Below, one piece after another: positions 41,413-49,932 of a DNA stretch of 64,000 bases; positions within the stretch are counted from its first letter, which is position 1, and each line of letters begins with the position of its first letter. Below the pieces are notes generated by a model that made no database searches, was not told the DNA's origin, and saw only the letters and a list, made by a program, of their open reading frames with translations. The stretch is from JAADHX01 sp964569385 (GTDB lineage: Bacteria; Actinomycetota; Acidimicrobiia; Acidimicrobiales; Poriferisodalaceae), in assembly GCA_964569385.1 (NCBI GenBank), contig CAZMUM010000028.1, forward strand, positions 1 to 64,000, in the 5' to 3' direction. The position numbers were made by a program, and so were the translations under genes.

Positions 41413-42560
41413 GCATCGCAGTAGTGGTGAACGCCTACGATCGACCACGCTCTCTTGCTCGGCTGCTTACCGGGTTGAGAGAGTGCGAGGCTCCTGCCCG
41501 AATCGAGGTGGTGATTTCGGTAGATGGTGGTGGAGCGAACCGTGGCGAGGTTCTCGCCGTGGCTAACGGATTCGAGTGGCAGGGCCGGCCCGCCAAGGTG
41601 ATCGAACAAGACGATCATGGACTCGTCGGACACTTCCGGCGCTGCGGCGACATGGTCGACGAGCTTGGCCCGGTAGTCCTGCTCGAGGACGACCTCGTTG
41701 TTGGTCCTACCGCGCTTCGATTCGCAGAGGCGGCGCTCGACTTCACCGCCAGCGACGATCGGGTGGCCGGTATCTGCCTCTCTACGCCGTTGTTCGACGG
41801 GTTTCGTCATCATCGATTCGAGCCCCTTGTCGATGACTCGGCAGCGGTGTATCTCAAGATTCCGTGGTTTCACGGCATGGCTTGGACGCCGGAGCAGTGG
41901 CATCGGCATCGGGTTGGCGCGAATGTCGATTCCACTGTCGAGCTGCCACCGGCTTTCGCCGATCTAGGTTTCGACGAGTGGTTTCCAGACGCCACGCGCG
42001 GGTTGATAGCCCAAGACAACTGGTACTTGGCCGCCCGCCGGGCCCGCGCCGTGAACTTTGGCGACGCAGGCACCCACTTCAGCGAGGCGACAGGTTCCTT
42101 TCAGCAACCCCTCGTGCAGGGTTCGTTTAGAGCACCGGTATTGCTCGACCTCGACGACCCCGATGTTGTTCCTTACGACGAATACCTCGAACCGGACGGG
42201 CGGTGGTTGGCCGGGCGCGTTCAAGCTCTAGCGGGGCTAGACGTAAGTATCGACTTGCGCGGAGTAAGGTCTCCGCCGTCCATCACTACTGAGTGGGTCG
42301 TGACTAGCCGTCCGTCGTCCAGGCCGGTGTCGCAGTGGGGAGCAGAGATGGTACCGCTGGAGCAGAACCTGATTTCAGAGGTGCCAGGCAAGGCTCTTAC
42401 GCTGTGTCGAACCGCGGATATGTCCATTGGTAAGGCGGCTGACAGATGGGCAGAGCTAACCGTGCTGCGCCACGCCCATCGAGGTCGGCCCCCCGGTATT
42501 CGCGGTGCTCTTCGTCGGCGCGTCATCGAGATGCGTAGCGGCCGGACTGGTAGTGGCTGA
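41409..42560 (+). CDS. Glycosyltransferase family 2-like protein
   Basis: The 383-residue product starts with SIAVVVNAYDRPRSLARLLT and VVISVDGGG, the GT-A nucleotide-sugar fold, and has the metal-binding LLEDDLVVG near 95-103 in place of a classical DXD. AQDNWYLAARRARA near 200 lies in the acceptor region. It should transfer one sugar from a nucleotide donor in the cytoplasm. The last 100 residues are not recognised. GTG at 41409 overlaps the upstream stop by four bases. Its stop shares one base with the next ATG (TGATG). Confidence 0.82.
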   Translation: MSIAVVVNAYDRPRSLARLLTGLRECEAPARIEVVISVDGGGANRGEVLAVANGFEWQGRPAKVIEQDDHGLVGHFRRCGDMVDELGPVVLLEDDLVVGPTALRFAEAALDFTASDDRVAGICLSTPLFDGFRHHRFEPLVDDSAAVYLKIPWFHGMAWTPEQWHRHRVGANVDSTVELPPAFADLGFDEWFPDATRGLIAQDNWYLAARRARAVNFGDAGTHFSEATGSFQQPLVQGSFRAPVLLDLDDPDVVPYDEYLEPDGRWLAGRVQALAGLDVSIDLRGVRSPPSITTEWVVTSRPSSRPVSQWGAEMVPLEQNLISEVPGKALTLCRTADMSIGKAADRWAELTVLRHAHRGRPPGIRGALRRRVIEMRSGRTGSG

Positions 42561-43258
42561 TGGCTACGCATTTGAACGCGAGTTCCTACCTCGACCATCT
42601 ACAAAGCTCCGGTAACGAGCTGCCCGCTCTCGGCGACACTGTGGTGCTCGCGCTGCATCCAGCTGCTCGGCCGCCCCGGCCCCGACAGCTTGGTGGTCCT
42701 TTTGGTGCCGTCGAGATCGAGCGTCGAGGTGGGCGTGTTGTCACTGTGTCGCCGCTAGGCCCAGGACCAGCGGTAGTGGCTATTACAGTCGAGCTATTGG
42801 CGGCGCTCGGAGTTTCGAACATCATCGCGACGGGCATCGCTAGCGTGCTTACTGAACAAGAGATACCGGGCGAAGATCCCACAGGGTTTGTGGTGGAGGC
42901 GGCCGTTAGCAACGATTCGGTCTCAGATCGCTACGGTGGCCAGTTGCATGCAGATCCAGAACTGACGAACTTACTCAGCCATGACCTCGACGTATTGACG
43001 GCTATCTCGTTCTCGACGTCGACTCCCTTTCGGCTCGATGTCGCGACAGCGTTGGCGTCGGGTGCAAACCTCATCGAGATGGAGGCGGCTGCCTTGTTCA
43101 GCGCTTCCAACGATCTCGGGCTCTCTGCGGGGTTGGCCGTCGCTCCAAGCGACGTGACGACCGAGACGAGCTGGCGACCTTTGGATCCGGCCATAGTCAG
43201 CGCCCGAGTAGCGGCCGTGGCCGGGCGCTGCCGAGCCATCGCGGCCGACCTTCGATGA
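42560..43258 (+). CDS. Nucleoside phosphorylase superfamily protein
   Basis: The 232-residue protein has the purine/uridine phosphorylase fold. PLGPGPAVVAITVELLAALG near 67-86 is the phosphate/nucleoside loop, IIATGIASVL replaces the usual RVGT-x-G, FRLDVATALASGA is near 155, and LIEMEAAALFSAS near 172-184 is the ribose-binding EMEAA signature. Uridine-phosphorylase-like enzymes are the closest by pattern; nucleosidases acting on S-adenosylhomocysteine or 5'-deoxyadenosine share the fold. Such a gene is unexpected among glycosyltransferases. The same operon encodes two methyltransferases and a radical SAM enzyme, so by-product removal is a plausible role. It is coupled on both sides by overlaps. 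Confidence 0.8.
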   Translation: MATHLNASSYLDHLQSSGNELPALGDTVVLALHPAARPPRPRQLGGPFGAVEIERRGGRVVTVSPLGPGPAVVAITVELLAALGVSNIIATGIASVLTEQEIPGEDPTGFVVEAAVSNDSVSDRYGGQLHADPELTNLLSHDLDVLTAISFSTSTPFRLDVATALASGANLIEMEAAALFSASNDLGLSAGLAVAPSDVTTETSWRPLDPAIVSARVAAVAGRCRAIAADLR

Positions 43259-44373
43259 CTGTAGTCAAAGTCGACTGGACCAACTCCCCAAGCCCGACCG
43301 TTCCACGGGTGGCCATCGTTCACGACTTCCTGGTGAGCCGCGGCGGCGCCGAGCGGGTCGCGCTCACGATGGCCCGTGCCTTTCCCGATGCGCCTATTCA
43401 TACCGCTTTGCACGATCCCGACGGCACCTTTGAGGGGTTCTCCGACCACCAGATTCGCCCGCTTCTGTTGGACAGATTTCGAGTCTTTCGCCGCCATCAT
43501 CGACTGTCGCTTCCACTCTTGCAGGCGGCGTTCTCGCGGCGTCTCATCGATGCCGATGTCGTCTTGTGTTCGAGCAGCGGTTTTGCTCACAACGTCTCGA
43601 CCACCGGCCGAAAAGTGGTCTACTGCCACACACCGGCCAGATGGCTACACGACCAAGAGCGTTACCTCGACCGCTTTGGCCCCGCCGCGCGAGCCTCGGC
43701 GAAGGTGCTAACGCGAGGTGCCCACCGACGTGACGTGCGAGCCATGCTTGGTGCCGATCAAATCTTGGCCAACTCGTATGCCATCGGTGATCACATTTCG
43801 GCGGTGTATGGCCGCAAGGCCGAGGTTGTCGCCCCTTGTTCGTCTCTTGCCCTCGACGACACAGTCACGCCCATCGGGGGCGTCGACCCGGGCTTCGTGC
43901 TCTGCCCATCACGCGCGCTTGGATACAAACGTCTCGACGTCCTTGCCGCCGCGGCTAGTCGTGTACCGGGCCTTCAGTTTATTCAGGTTGGCGACGGTCC
44001 CGATCTGGGTCGCCTTCGACGGAGTTCGCCACCGAACCTCCGTCTCCTCGGAGAGGTCAGCGACGCCGAGCTTCGCTGGGCCTATTCGAACGCCAGTGTT
44101 GTTGTTCTAACATCGGCTGAAGATTTTGGTCTGGTCCCCGTCGAGGCAACAGCGCATGGTCTGATGTCGATCGTGCCAGAGGCCCGCGGCCTGCTCGACC
44201 ATGTCGAGGATGGAGTCAACGGATGGTTCTACTCTTTTGGCGACGACGAACACCTGGCCGAACTAGTTGAGTCCAAGTTCGATACCGCGGCCGTGCCCCC
44301 AGTTTCGGATCCGCTCGGAGAGCGTCGCTTTACGGCCGCGCTGCATCGGGTCGTAAGCGAAGTTGTCCCGTGA
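43255..44373 (+). CDS. Glycosyltransferase family 4 protein
   Basis: The 372-residue GT-B enzyme has the N-terminal RVAIVHDFLVSRGGAERVAL and VYCHTPARWLHDQ near 125. The C-terminal donor domain contains FVLCPSRALGYKRLDVLAAA and LRWAYSNASVVVLTSAEDFG, followed by LVPVEATAHGL, which holds the E-x7-E type motif near 296-304. It is probably a retaining transferase adding a sugar to a lipid-linked intermediate. ATG at 43255 overlaps the previous stop (ATGA) and its own stop overlaps the next start. The GT4 gene next to it is a different protein of the same class, which suggests two successive sugar additions. Confidence 0.9.
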   Translation: MTVVKVDWTNSPSPTVPRVAIVHDFLVSRGGAERVALTMARAFPDAPIHTALHDPDGTFEGFSDHQIRPLLLDRFRVFRRHHRLSLPLLQAAFSRRLIDADVVLCSSSGFAHNVSTTGRKVVYCHTPARWLHDQERYLDRFGPAARASAKVLTRGAHRRDVRAMLGADQILANSYAIGDHISAVYGRKAEVVAPCSSLALDDTVTPIGGVDPGFVLCPSRALGYKRLDVLAAAASRVPGLQFIQVGDGPDLGRLRRSSPPNLRLLGEVSDAELRWAYSNASVVVLTSAEDFGLVPVEATAHGLMSIVPEARGLLDHVEDGVNGWFYSFGDDEHLAELVESKFDTAAVPPVSDPLGERRFTAALHRVVSEVVP

Positions 44374-45410
44374 TCATCAATGGCCGTTTTATGCATTCTG
44401 AGCCCGGCGGCTTCAGACGGTACGCCCTGGAGGTGTCGCGTCGGCTGCCAGATGCGAAGGTTGAGACGCCGCCGAAGTGTCTGGCCCGTGGAGCGGCAGG
44501 CAAGATATGGGAGCAGACCGCCCTACTTTCCAAAGCCAAAGACGATGTGCTTTGGAGCCCGGTCGGGAGTGGTCCTATTAGACACAAACGTCACATGGTG
44601 ACTATCCACGACGTTGCATCGTTTCGAAACGACGGCGCGGTTGGTGGGCGCTTCGCCGTGGCTCAGCGTTGGCTCGTGCCGGCGCTGGTCGATGCTGCTG
44701 AAGTGGTAATCGTCGACAGCCAAGCGGTGGCCGATGAACTCACCAAGCGATTCAAGGTGTCGTCGGGTCGAATGTCGGTCGTGGCGCCTGGCATCTCCGA
44801 TGTTTTCCGCGAGATTGCTTATATGAGCCGCGCTGACGCCCGCGTCGAGTTCGGGCCCGAACGTCTTGGAGCCACCGGTGAACGGCCCCTCATTGGCGGC
44901 TTGGTTTCATCCATACCCCGCAAGAATTCAGCGGCGGTTGTCGAGGCCCTCAGCACGTTGGTTGTCAGCGATGAGGCGGACGCGGTCGTTGCGGGATGGG
45001 ACGGACCAACGCGGGTGTTCGGGCGGCACCAACGTCATTCGAGCCCGCTGGTCGTCGATCTCGGCGTGCTGACCGAGCGCGAGCTTGCCCTCTTCTATCG
45101 CTGCCTCGATGTGTTTGTCTGGCTTCCGCACTACGAGGGATTTGGGCTGCCAATCGTCGAATGCGCCAGCGTAGGAACGCCCGTGGTATGCACTCCGATG
45201 CCAGCAGCTGTCGAACAGGTCGGTCAAGATGTAGCCATGGTTCGAGATGGCGAAGAAGCGGTGTCGGCGGTGCGTCGACTGCTTGCCGACCAGTCGGTCA
45301 CCGCAGACATGGCCGAGCGTGCCGCGGCCGCAGTAGCTGACCTCACTTGGGATTCAACGGCCTCTGGCATATTGGCAGCCGCGACCTCGATCAAGCAGGC
45401 GACACGATGA
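44370..45410 (+). CDS. Glycosyltransferase family 4 protein
   Basis: The 346-residue GT-B protein has MHSEPGGFRRYALEVSRRLP at the N-terminus and HDVASFRND near 75. The donor domain contains LVSSIPRKNSAAVVEALSTL, FYRCLDVFVWLPHYEGFGLP and IVECASVGTPVVCTPMPA near 266-285. The E in HYEGFG and IVEC form the usual E-x7-E pair. It belongs to the group acting as mannosyl- or rhamnosyltransferases, but the sugar cannot be predicted. GTG at 44370 overlaps the preceding stop, and its TGA overlaps the ATG of the nucleotidyltransferase. Confidence 0.88.
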   Translation: MIINGRFMHSEPGGFRRYALEVSRRLPDAKVETPPKCLARGAAGKIWEQTALLSKAKDDVLWSPVGSGPIRHKRHMVTIHDVASFRNDGAVGGRFAVAQRWLVPALVDAAEVVIVDSQAVADELTKRFKVSSGRMSVVAPGISDVFREIAYMSRADARVEFGPERLGATGERPLIGGLVSSIPRKNSAAVVEALSTLVVSDEADAVVAGWDGPTRVFGRHQRHSSPLVVDLGVLTERELALFYRCLDVFVWLPHYEGFGLPIVECASVGTPVVCTPMPAAVEQVGQDVAMVRDGEEAVSAVRRLLADQSVTADMAERAAAAVADLTWDSTASGILAAATSIKQATR

Positions 45411-46330
45411 CAAACACCGAACCGCTCAACGACGGCAGTCTCGACGACGCGATTGTGGCTACGGTGGCTTACTCAGACGTATTCGACATGCCCATCGAGC
45501 TTCATCGCCTCGAACTGTTTCTTATCGGTGTCGAAACCGAACCGGCGGCCCTCGAACAAGAGATCGACACTCTTGTTTCCGATGGACGACTCGCCCGCAA
45601 GGACGAGCTTGTGTACCTGCCCGGGCGCGACGAGGTCTTGGCTGTCCACGCCGAACGGTCGCGTCGAGCTGGGCAGTTGTGGCTCGAAGCCGGTCGCTGG
45701 GGTAGCCGTCTTGGTCGGGTTCCCTTCGTGCGGGGCGTAGCCGTCACCGGCGGGCTTGCTTGTGACTCAGTGGCCGACCACGACGACATCGACTATCTCA
45801 TCATCACAGAACCCCGCCGGCTTTGGCTGGCGCGGCTGTTGTGCGTGGGTCTTGTCCACGTGGGTTTGCGGCGCGGTGTCGACCTCTGCCCTAACTATTT
45901 GGTCACGTCTGACCACTTGGAGCTCGACGAACGCACCTCATACACGGCACGGGAGTTGGCTCAAATGGTCGACATCGTCGGATCCGAGGTTCTCGACGAA
46001 ATGCGGTCCAAGAATTCCTGGCTGCTCGAGCACCTACCGAATGCGTCTCTGACGGGCGATCGGGCCAGAGTTGAAGATGCCGCCAGGGGCGCAGCCACCA
46101 AGCTGATCGAACGAGTCCTCTCACTAAGGGTGTTCGACCGGGCCGAGAGGTGGGAGATGAACCGCAAGGTCGCGAAGCTTCAGAGTGTGGCCTCACGTCG
46201 TCCCGAAGTCGGCAGGCCCGACGAATCGTCGTTCTCTGCCGACGTGTGTAAGGGCCACATGGTCGGTAATGCCAGCGGCATTGAAATCGCCTGGCGGGAA
46301 CGAATCGAGCGTCAAAATGCGCGTCGCTGA
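45407..46330 (+). CDS. Nucleotidyltransferase-like protein
   Basis: The 307-residue protein has a pol-beta-type nucleotidyltransferase core. GVAVTGGLACDSVADHDDID near 111-130 corresponds to the G-S/G-x(n)-D-x-D catalytic pattern, and YLIITEP follows. The N-terminal 90 residues (IVATVAYSDVFDMPIELHRL) look helical and may be a winged-helix region. This family recurs in exopolysaccharide clusters of diverse bacteria, but its substrate is not established. ATG at 45407 overlaps the previous stop (ATGA). The methyltransferase start lies 14 bases inside its 3' end. Confidence 0.72.
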   Translation: MTNTEPLNDGSLDDAIVATVAYSDVFDMPIELHRLELFLIGVETEPAALEQEIDTLVSDGRLARKDELVYLPGRDEVLAVHAERSRRAGQLWLEAGRWGSRLGRVPFVRGVAVTGGLACDSVADHDDIDYLIITEPRRLWLARLLCVGLVHVGLRRGVDLCPNYLVTSDHLELDERTSYTARELAQMVDIVGSEVLDEMRSKNSWLLEHLPNASLTGDRARVEDAARGAATKLIERVLSLRVFDRAERWEMNRKVAKLQSVASRRPEVGRPDESSFSADVCKGHMVGNASGIEIAWRERIERQNARR

Positions 46331-47111
46331 TCGAGGCCCCACACCGTTCGACGAAGCGGCTGAGACCTACGATGAGGTCGCGTTGTCTAGGCTCGGCCGG
46401 GAGCTTCGAAGCCGAGTACACCAGACCCTCACGCCGCTTCTCGAAGGCGGTGCTCGACTACTGGACGTTGGCTGCGGCACCGGTCTCGATTCTTCTTGGG
46501 CTGCCGGCCTTGGTGCCGACGTGGTTGGGTTCGACGCTTCGGACAAGATGATCGAACAAGCGCATCGGCGACTCGTTGGCGCGGCCCGTGTGAGTGTTCA
46601 AGACATCGAGTCCGACAGCTGGGTCGAAGGATCGGAGGGCAACTTCGACGTTGTTCTTGCCAATTTCGGTGTCGTCAATTGCCTCGATGACTTGGCTGGT
46701 TTTGGTAAGAGACTTGACTCGGTACTGGCCGACGGCGGACGTGTCGTGCTGGTTCCCATGGCTCGAGTCGTGCCATGGGAGATGGTCGCGGCGCTGGCGA
46801 GGCTCGACATTGGCAAGGCGCGCCGTCGGTTTGGTCGACAACGGGTCGAATCCGACGACGGGTCGAACTCAGTTGTCACCTACTACACCGGGCGGTCCAT
46901 GGTTCGGGCGCTCGGTCCGCGGTGGCGAGTCGAATCGGTCGAGGCCCTTGGTTGGGCTCTGCCTATCTATGCCCAACGTTCGATCGTGGAGCGTAGGCCC
47001 AGGTTCTTGCGAACCTTGGCTGCACTCGATCGCTTTGGTGCGGGCATGGTTGGCTCGATCGGCGGAGGCGACCATCAGATTGTCGTGATCGAGCGCCAAT
47101 CCGGTGACTAG
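46317..47111 (+). CDS. SAM-dependent methyltransferase
   Basis: The 264-residue enzyme has the opening PTPFDEAAETYDEVALSRLG, motif I LLDVGCGTGLDSSWAAGLGA near 49-68, VGFDASDKMIEQA, VLANFGVVNCLDD near 115 and VLADGGRVVLVPMA. These match class I methyltransferases of the Methyltransf_11/25 type. Its C-terminal half is longer than the minimal fold and may bind a glycan or lipid acceptor. It starts 14 bases before the end of the upstream frame, and the next methyltransferase starts eight bases before its own stop. It probably modifies the product of the surrounding glycosyltransferases. Confidence 0.85.
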   Translation: MRVADRGPTPFDEAAETYDEVALSRLGRELRSRVHQTLTPLLEGGARLLDVGCGTGLDSSWAAGLGADVVGFDASDKMIEQAHRRLVGAARVSVQDIESDSWVEGSEGNFDVVLANFGVVNCLDDLAGFGKRLDSVLADGGRVVLVPMARVVPWEMVAALARLDIGKARRRFGRQRVESDDGSNSVVTYYTGRSMVRALGPRWRVESVEALGWALPIYAQRSIVERRPRFLRTLAALDRFGAGMVGSIGGGDHQIVVIERQSGD

Positions 47112-47997
47112 GTTCGACTTCGTATCGCCGATCGACCGACAAGAGCTCCATTTGTCGAACGACAACCTGGCGTCGGCCGATGGCAGTCAGCAGTTCGACA
47201 TCGTGGACGACATTGCGCACCTCATTCGGCCGGACAGAGTCGCTGTTGTTAACGCCTTTGCCGACGCCTATGCAGCGGTTCGAGTAGCGGAGGGCAGGGG
47301 CAGCCAAACCAGCCATTACTACCGCGGCCTTCCGTATTCCGACTTATCGGGGAACTTTGTTGATCAATGGGCTCAGCGAGCGAAATCGTATGAGTTGCTC
47401 GTTAGCGAAATCGGGTCGACCCCTCTCGATATTGTCGATGCCGGATCAGGCAATTGTTGGCTCGCTGCCCGGCTGGCCTCCAAGGGGCACAACGTTGTGG
47501 CGCTCGATGTGAACGTCGATGCTTCTGACGGTCTCGGTGCTCGAATCCACTACGAGCAGTGGTTCGAGGTCGCGAGGGCCGAGCTGACCGCTATGCCGAT
47601 CGCTGACTCTTCGGTCGATGTTGTGGTGTTCAACGCATCGGCGCACTACCTGTGTTTCGATGCGCTGTCCCTCGAAGCAGAGCGGGTATTGCGGCCCGGT
47701 GGACGAATTCTCATCGCCGATTCACCGCTGTACGCCGACGCCAGTGCTGGCGACGCAATGGTCAGTGAGATGGGCGACTATATCGCCGGGCTTGGCGTGG
47801 TTCCTGCTGCTTATGAGGGTCCGGGATATCTGACAGAAGCTATTGTCCTTTCGTCGCCGCACGAGTGGTCCGTGGCGAACACCGACCAGAATGCGACCGT
47901 CATCGGACGGCTGCGGGGCCGTCTCGCCACACGTAGAGCTGGTAGGGAACTGGCCCAGATGCCGCTGTTGATGGCTACGATCGGCGGAGCGACATGA
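47104..47997 (+). CDS. Methyltransferase with Trm112-like N-terminal segment
   Basis: The 297-residue protein begins with a Trm112-like stretch (FDFVSPIDRQELHLSNDNLA, then FDIVDDIAHLIRPD) of about 45 residues, though the usual cysteines are missing. A class I methyltransferase domain follows: IVDAGSGNCWLAARLASKGH near 109-128, VVALDVNVD, VVVFNASAHYL near 174 and ERVLRPGGRILIADSPL. The acceptor is unknown. It starts with GTG eight bases before the upstream stop, and its TGA overlaps the ATG of the radical SAM gene. Two consecutive methyltransferases suggest two methylation steps or distinct sites. Confidence 0.82.
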   Translation: MTRFDFVSPIDRQELHLSNDNLASADGSQQFDIVDDIAHLIRPDRVAVVNAFADAYAAVRVAEGRGSQTSHYYRGLPYSDLSGNFVDQWAQRAKSYELLVSEIGSTPLDIVDAGSGNCWLAARLASKGHNVVALDVNVDASDGLGARIHYEQWFEVARAELTAMPIADSSVDVVVFNASAHYLCFDALSLEAERVLRPGGRILIADSPLYADASAGDAMVSEMGDYIAGLGVVPAAYEGPGYLTEAIVLSSPHEWSVANTDQNATVIGRLRGRLATRRAGRELAQMPLLMATIGGAT

Positions 47998-49556
47998 GAG
48001 TTCTAATCGGCCACTCGTACTTTCTGCGGTTCGACCCGAAGCTGTATGAAGCCATGCGTCCGTACCCGCCGCTCGGCACCATGCTTGTGGCTGCTCAGCT
48101 GCGCGAAGCAGGGCATGAGGTTGCCATGTTCGACGCCATGTTGGCCGAATCGACTCGTGATTGGGTTGATCTACTGGAAGATTTCAGGCCCGAGGCTGCG
48201 ATCATCTTCGAAGACAACTTCAACTACCTGTCGAAGATGTGCCTGTTGAATATGCGCGACGCAGCCTTCGAGATGTTGGGTGCAGCGCGGAACCACGAGT
48301 GTCGGGTTGGCGTGTGTGGCTCCGATGCCACTGACAACGTTGATGCTTTTCTGGAAGCCGGAGCCGAAGTTGTACTTCGTGGCGAGGGCGACGCAACTCT
48401 GTTCGAACTTGTTGAGGCGTGGGAGACCGGTTCAGCGACTGACGAAATTGCCGGAACTTCGTATCGAAACGCTTCCGGCGTTGTCGTCGACGTAGCCGAC
48501 AGGCCAAACATGAAAGGCCTCGACGACTTGCCTTTCCCGGCCCGAGACCTCGTCGACGGCGATCAGTACCGTGACGCCTGGGTTTCTCGTCACGGACGCT
48601 ATTCGGTCAACCTGGTCACCACTCGTGGTTGCCCGTACCACTGCAACTGGTGTGCGAAACCGATCTGGGGTCAGCGGTACAACGCCCGGTCTCCGGCGAA
48701 CGTGGTGGCCGAGATCCTGGCTATCAGGTCAGATCAGCAGCCCGATCATCTCTGGTTTGCCGACGACATAGTCGGGCTGAAACCGGGCTGGATTGCCGAG
48801 TTCGCCGATCTGTTGATCAAACACGACGCGACCATCCCATTCACCGCTCTCAGCCGCCCGGATCTTCTCGTCAAAGGCGATACCGCCGAGCAGTTTGCCA
48901 GGGCGGGCGCCGAGATCGTGTGGGTTGGGGCCGAGTCTGGTTCGCAGATGATTCTCGACGCCATGGAGAAAGGAACGACCGTCGACCAAATCGTCGAGGC
49001 TGCCGATCGGGTCCACGCCGCGGGGTTCAAGATTGCGTTCTTCATCCAGTTCGGCTACCCGGGTGAGACGTTGGAGCAGATCGAAGAGACGCTCGAGTTG
49101 ATATGGCGGGCTCGACCCGACGATGTCGGAGTGTCGGTTTCGTATCCGCTTCCGGGTACATCGTTCCACGATCGGGTTGTCGAACAGCTAGGCGACGTTC
49201 GGAACTGGCGGGACTCAGACGACATGGCCATGCTTTTCGAGGGCCCATTCTCCACTGAGTTCTATCGGGAGCTCCACACCAGGCTTCATCTTGAATATCG
49301 GGCTCGACGAATGTGGTGGCGGGTGCGGGCCGGGGATCGTCCCGGTCTGCGAGAATTCGCATCAGTGCTGAAAGGGTTGTCGCAACTCCCAGGTGCGAAG
49401 CGGAGGGTGAACCGCCTCGCAGTTGTCTCTGAGAACAGCGTCAGCGCTTTGCCGGTCGAACTGTCTCCAGATGCCGCGGCCGTACCAAGTTCGCAGGCTG
49501 TTCCATTTCCGACCAAGCGACCGCCGGGCCCGCAGGGCGCGAACTCCCAGGAGTAG
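47994..49556 (+). CDS. B12-binding-domain radical SAM enzyme
   Basis: The 520-residue protein has an N-terminal cobalamin-binding-like region (PYPPLGTMLVAAQLREAGHE, with ECRVGVCGSDATD and VVLRGEGD) over about 1-150. A radical SAM barrel follows, with the cluster motif TRGCPYHCNWCAKPIWG near 208-224 (Cys-x3-Cys-x2-Cys). AGAEIVWVGAESGSQMILDA and FFIQFGYPGETLEQIEETLE are further family signatures. Members such as BchE and HpnJ perform methylations, cyclisations or C-C bond changes. The C-terminal 60 residues are disordered. It ends the operon; a 9 bp hairpin encloses its stop codon. It may modify an unreactive carbon of the glycan or its lipid. Confidence 0.88.
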   Translation: MRVLIGHSYFLRFDPKLYEAMRPYPPLGTMLVAAQLREAGHEVAMFDAMLAESTRDWVDLLEDFRPEAAIIFEDNFNYLSKMCLLNMRDAAFEMLGAARNHECRVGVCGSDATDNVDAFLEAGAEVVLRGEGDATLFELVEAWETGSATDEIAGTSYRNASGVVVDVADRPNMKGLDDLPFPARDLVDGDQYRDAWVSRHGRYSVNLVTTRGCPYHCNWCAKPIWGQRYNARSPANVVAEILAIRSDQQPDHLWFADDIVGLKPGWIAEFADLLIKHDATIPFTALSRPDLLVKGDTAEQFARAGAEIVWVGAESGSQMILDAMEKGTTVDQIVEAADRVHAAGFKIAFFIQFGYPGETLEQIEETLELIWRARPDDVGVSVSYPLPGTSFHDRVVEQLGDVRNWRDSDDMAMLFEGPFSTEFYRELHTRLHLEYRARRMWWRVRAGDRPGLREFASVLKGLSQLPGAKRRVNRLAVVSENSVSALPVELSPDAAAVPSSQAVPFPTKRPPGPQGANSQE

Positions 49557-49599
49557 TCTGGGAGTTGAGGGACCGTAGGGCGCGAGGCCCCAGGAGTAA
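49530..49599 (+). repeat. Imperfect 27 bp direct repeats with ribosome-site ends
   Basis: Bases 49530-49556 and 49573-49599 align with period 43. Both start CCG-C/T-AGGGCGCGA and end CCAGGAGTA. The second provides AGGAG for the gene at 49603. The end of the first copy, GAACTCCCAGGAGTAG, is close to GAACTCGCAAGGAGTAG in the tandem repeat at 36943-37038. Confidence 0.7.
49542..49566 (+). terminator. Hairpin enclosing the stop codon of the radical SAM gene
   Basis: AACTCCCAG (49542-49550) and CTGGGAGTT (49558-49566) are perfect 9 bp inverted copies with a 7-base loop that contains the TAG stop at 49554-49556. No T-run follows. It could end or attenuate the long operon. Confidence 0.55.
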
Positions 49600-49602
49600 A
49601 CA

Positions 49603-49932
49603 GTGAGCATCAAGGTTGAACTCGACGACTTGGCCGACGAGGTTGCGAAGCGTCCGTTTGGGTATTTAGTCACTGCGGGCGATGAGGGCCCGCCGCACTC
49701 TGGAGCGGTCGTGTTCGTTTGGGACGATGGCTGTTTGGTCACTGGCGCGGGGAGAACAACCCGCCGCCACGTGGGGCAGCGGCCGACGGTGTCGCTCCTG
49801 TGGCCACCGCTCGAGGACGGCGGCTATTCGCTTATCGTCGATGGCGACGCAGTGATTCGCGACGCCGACGATCCCGACACCGCCACTGTTGCCGTAACTC
49901 CAACGTGGGCAGTTCTACACAGACCAGCCTAG
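49603..49932 (+). CDS. Pyridoxamine 5'-phosphate oxidase-like (split-barrel) protein
   Basis: A 109-residue protein with the flavin/F420-binding split beta-barrel pattern: VAKRPFGYLVTAGDEGPPHS, VVFVWDDGCLVTGAGRTTRR, VGQRPTVSLLWPP and a final strand pair (GYSLIVDGDAVI, TVAVTPTWAVLHRP). Small proteins of this group bind FMN, F420 or haem and have varied roles. Length is short but complete for the minimal fold. GTG at 49603 lies 6 bases after AGGAG. It follows the glycan operon by 46 bases but a hairpin separates them. Confidence 0.8.
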   Translation: MSIKVELDDLADEVAKRPFGYLVTAGDEGPPHSGAVVFVWDDGCLVTGAGRTTRRHVGQRPTVSLLWPPLEDGGYSLIVDGDAVIRDADDPDTATVAVTPTWAVLHRPA

